64,000 bases of DNA from Bacteroidales bacterium UBA4231 (GTDB taxonomy: Bacteria > Bacteroidota > Bacteroidia > Bacteroidales > UBA932). Shown piece after piece: positions 63,981 to 64,000 of this stretch; position 1 is the first letter of the stretch; every line of letters begins with the position of its first letter. Location: contig DGXN01000025.1 in assembly GCA_002396335.1 (NCBI GenBank), positions 1 to 64,000 on the forward strand, read 5' to 3'. The notes under the pieces are model-generated. The model was not told the DNA's origin and did not search any database. It saw only the letters and a list, made by a program, of their open reading frames with translations. The translations under genes were made by a program, and so were the position numbers.

Positions 63981-64000
63981 AAGTAGCCGACATCACCGCG
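63977..64000 (+). CDS. Start of a downstream gene, cut by the window end
   Basis: An ATG overlaps the MerR stop by 4 bases and gives MKVADITA before the window ends. The overlap suggests coupling. The first residues resemble Nif3-like dinuclear-metal proteins, but eight residues are too few to decide. Confidence 0.4.

Overview
The window reads as a chromosomal segment of a fairly GC-rich member of the Bacteroidota, most likely Bacteroidales. The evidence is a SusC/SusD polysaccharide-utilization locus, TATCTTTG-type -7 promoter boxes a few bases upstream of many start codons, the atpD-C-B-E-F-H-A-G gene order, a GldH-like lipoprotein, a DUF4271/hemD/rnpA/yidD cluster and a DUF2723 membrane protein. 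The species cannot be named from sequence alone. I saw no rRNA, tRNA, CRISPR array or phage genes.

Layout. 1-1250: a REP-type Y1 (HUH) transposase gene bracketed by imperfect palindromic repeats. 1277-1441: a truncated copy of the promoter and first 49 codons of the gene at 17013. 1498-16866: a polysaccharide-utilization locus with a membrane-spanning regulator, SusC, SusD, a glycoamylase-fold hydrolase (GH144-like), a BACON/SGNH-hydrolase lipoprotein, a GH125 alpha-mannosidase and a GH3 beta-glucosidase, closed by a 20-bp perfect-stem terminator. 17013-18935: a fused S51-peptidase/ATP-grasp protein. 19052-25698: the complete F-type ATP synthase, followed by an M20 dipeptidase. 27186-33445: YitT, HAD phosphatase, OPA-type transporter, ZIP transporter, RsgA and a MATE exporter. 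33446-37586: a GH77 4-alpha-glucanotransferase and a C69 dipeptidase, divergently transcribed. 37598-40694: SUI1, DUF4271, HemD, RnpA, YidD and UbiE/MenG. 40697-43559: a bacterial ceramide synthase-like acyltransferase facing an acyl carrier protein and an acyl-ACP/CoA synthetase. 43649-50816: DUF2723 protein, rRNA methyltransferase, Pgk, HAD phosphatase and Lgt. 50882-56810: a TolC/adaptor/RND efflux operon ending in a PII-like protein. 56898-64000: thioredoxin, barrel protein, LOG protein, polyprenyl synthase, Pol III delta', PSP1 protein, GldH, TrmB, an envelope protein, a MerR regulator and the start of a next gene.

Two patterns stand out. First, the polysaccharide locus lies between direct repeats of the 5' end of the S51/ATP-grasp gene, as if it had entered by homologous recombination. 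Second, palindromic elements of three sequence families sit in frame inside conserved housekeeping genes (atpB, atpG, a MATE gene and trmB), each adding a multiple of three bases at a place expected to be a variable loop. Half-copies of one family lie between genes, and a separate GAGGGGTGCAC palindrome lies just after several stop codons. This resembles in-frame palindromic elements known from Rickettsia. The REP-type transposase in the same window is a possible but unproven mobilizer.
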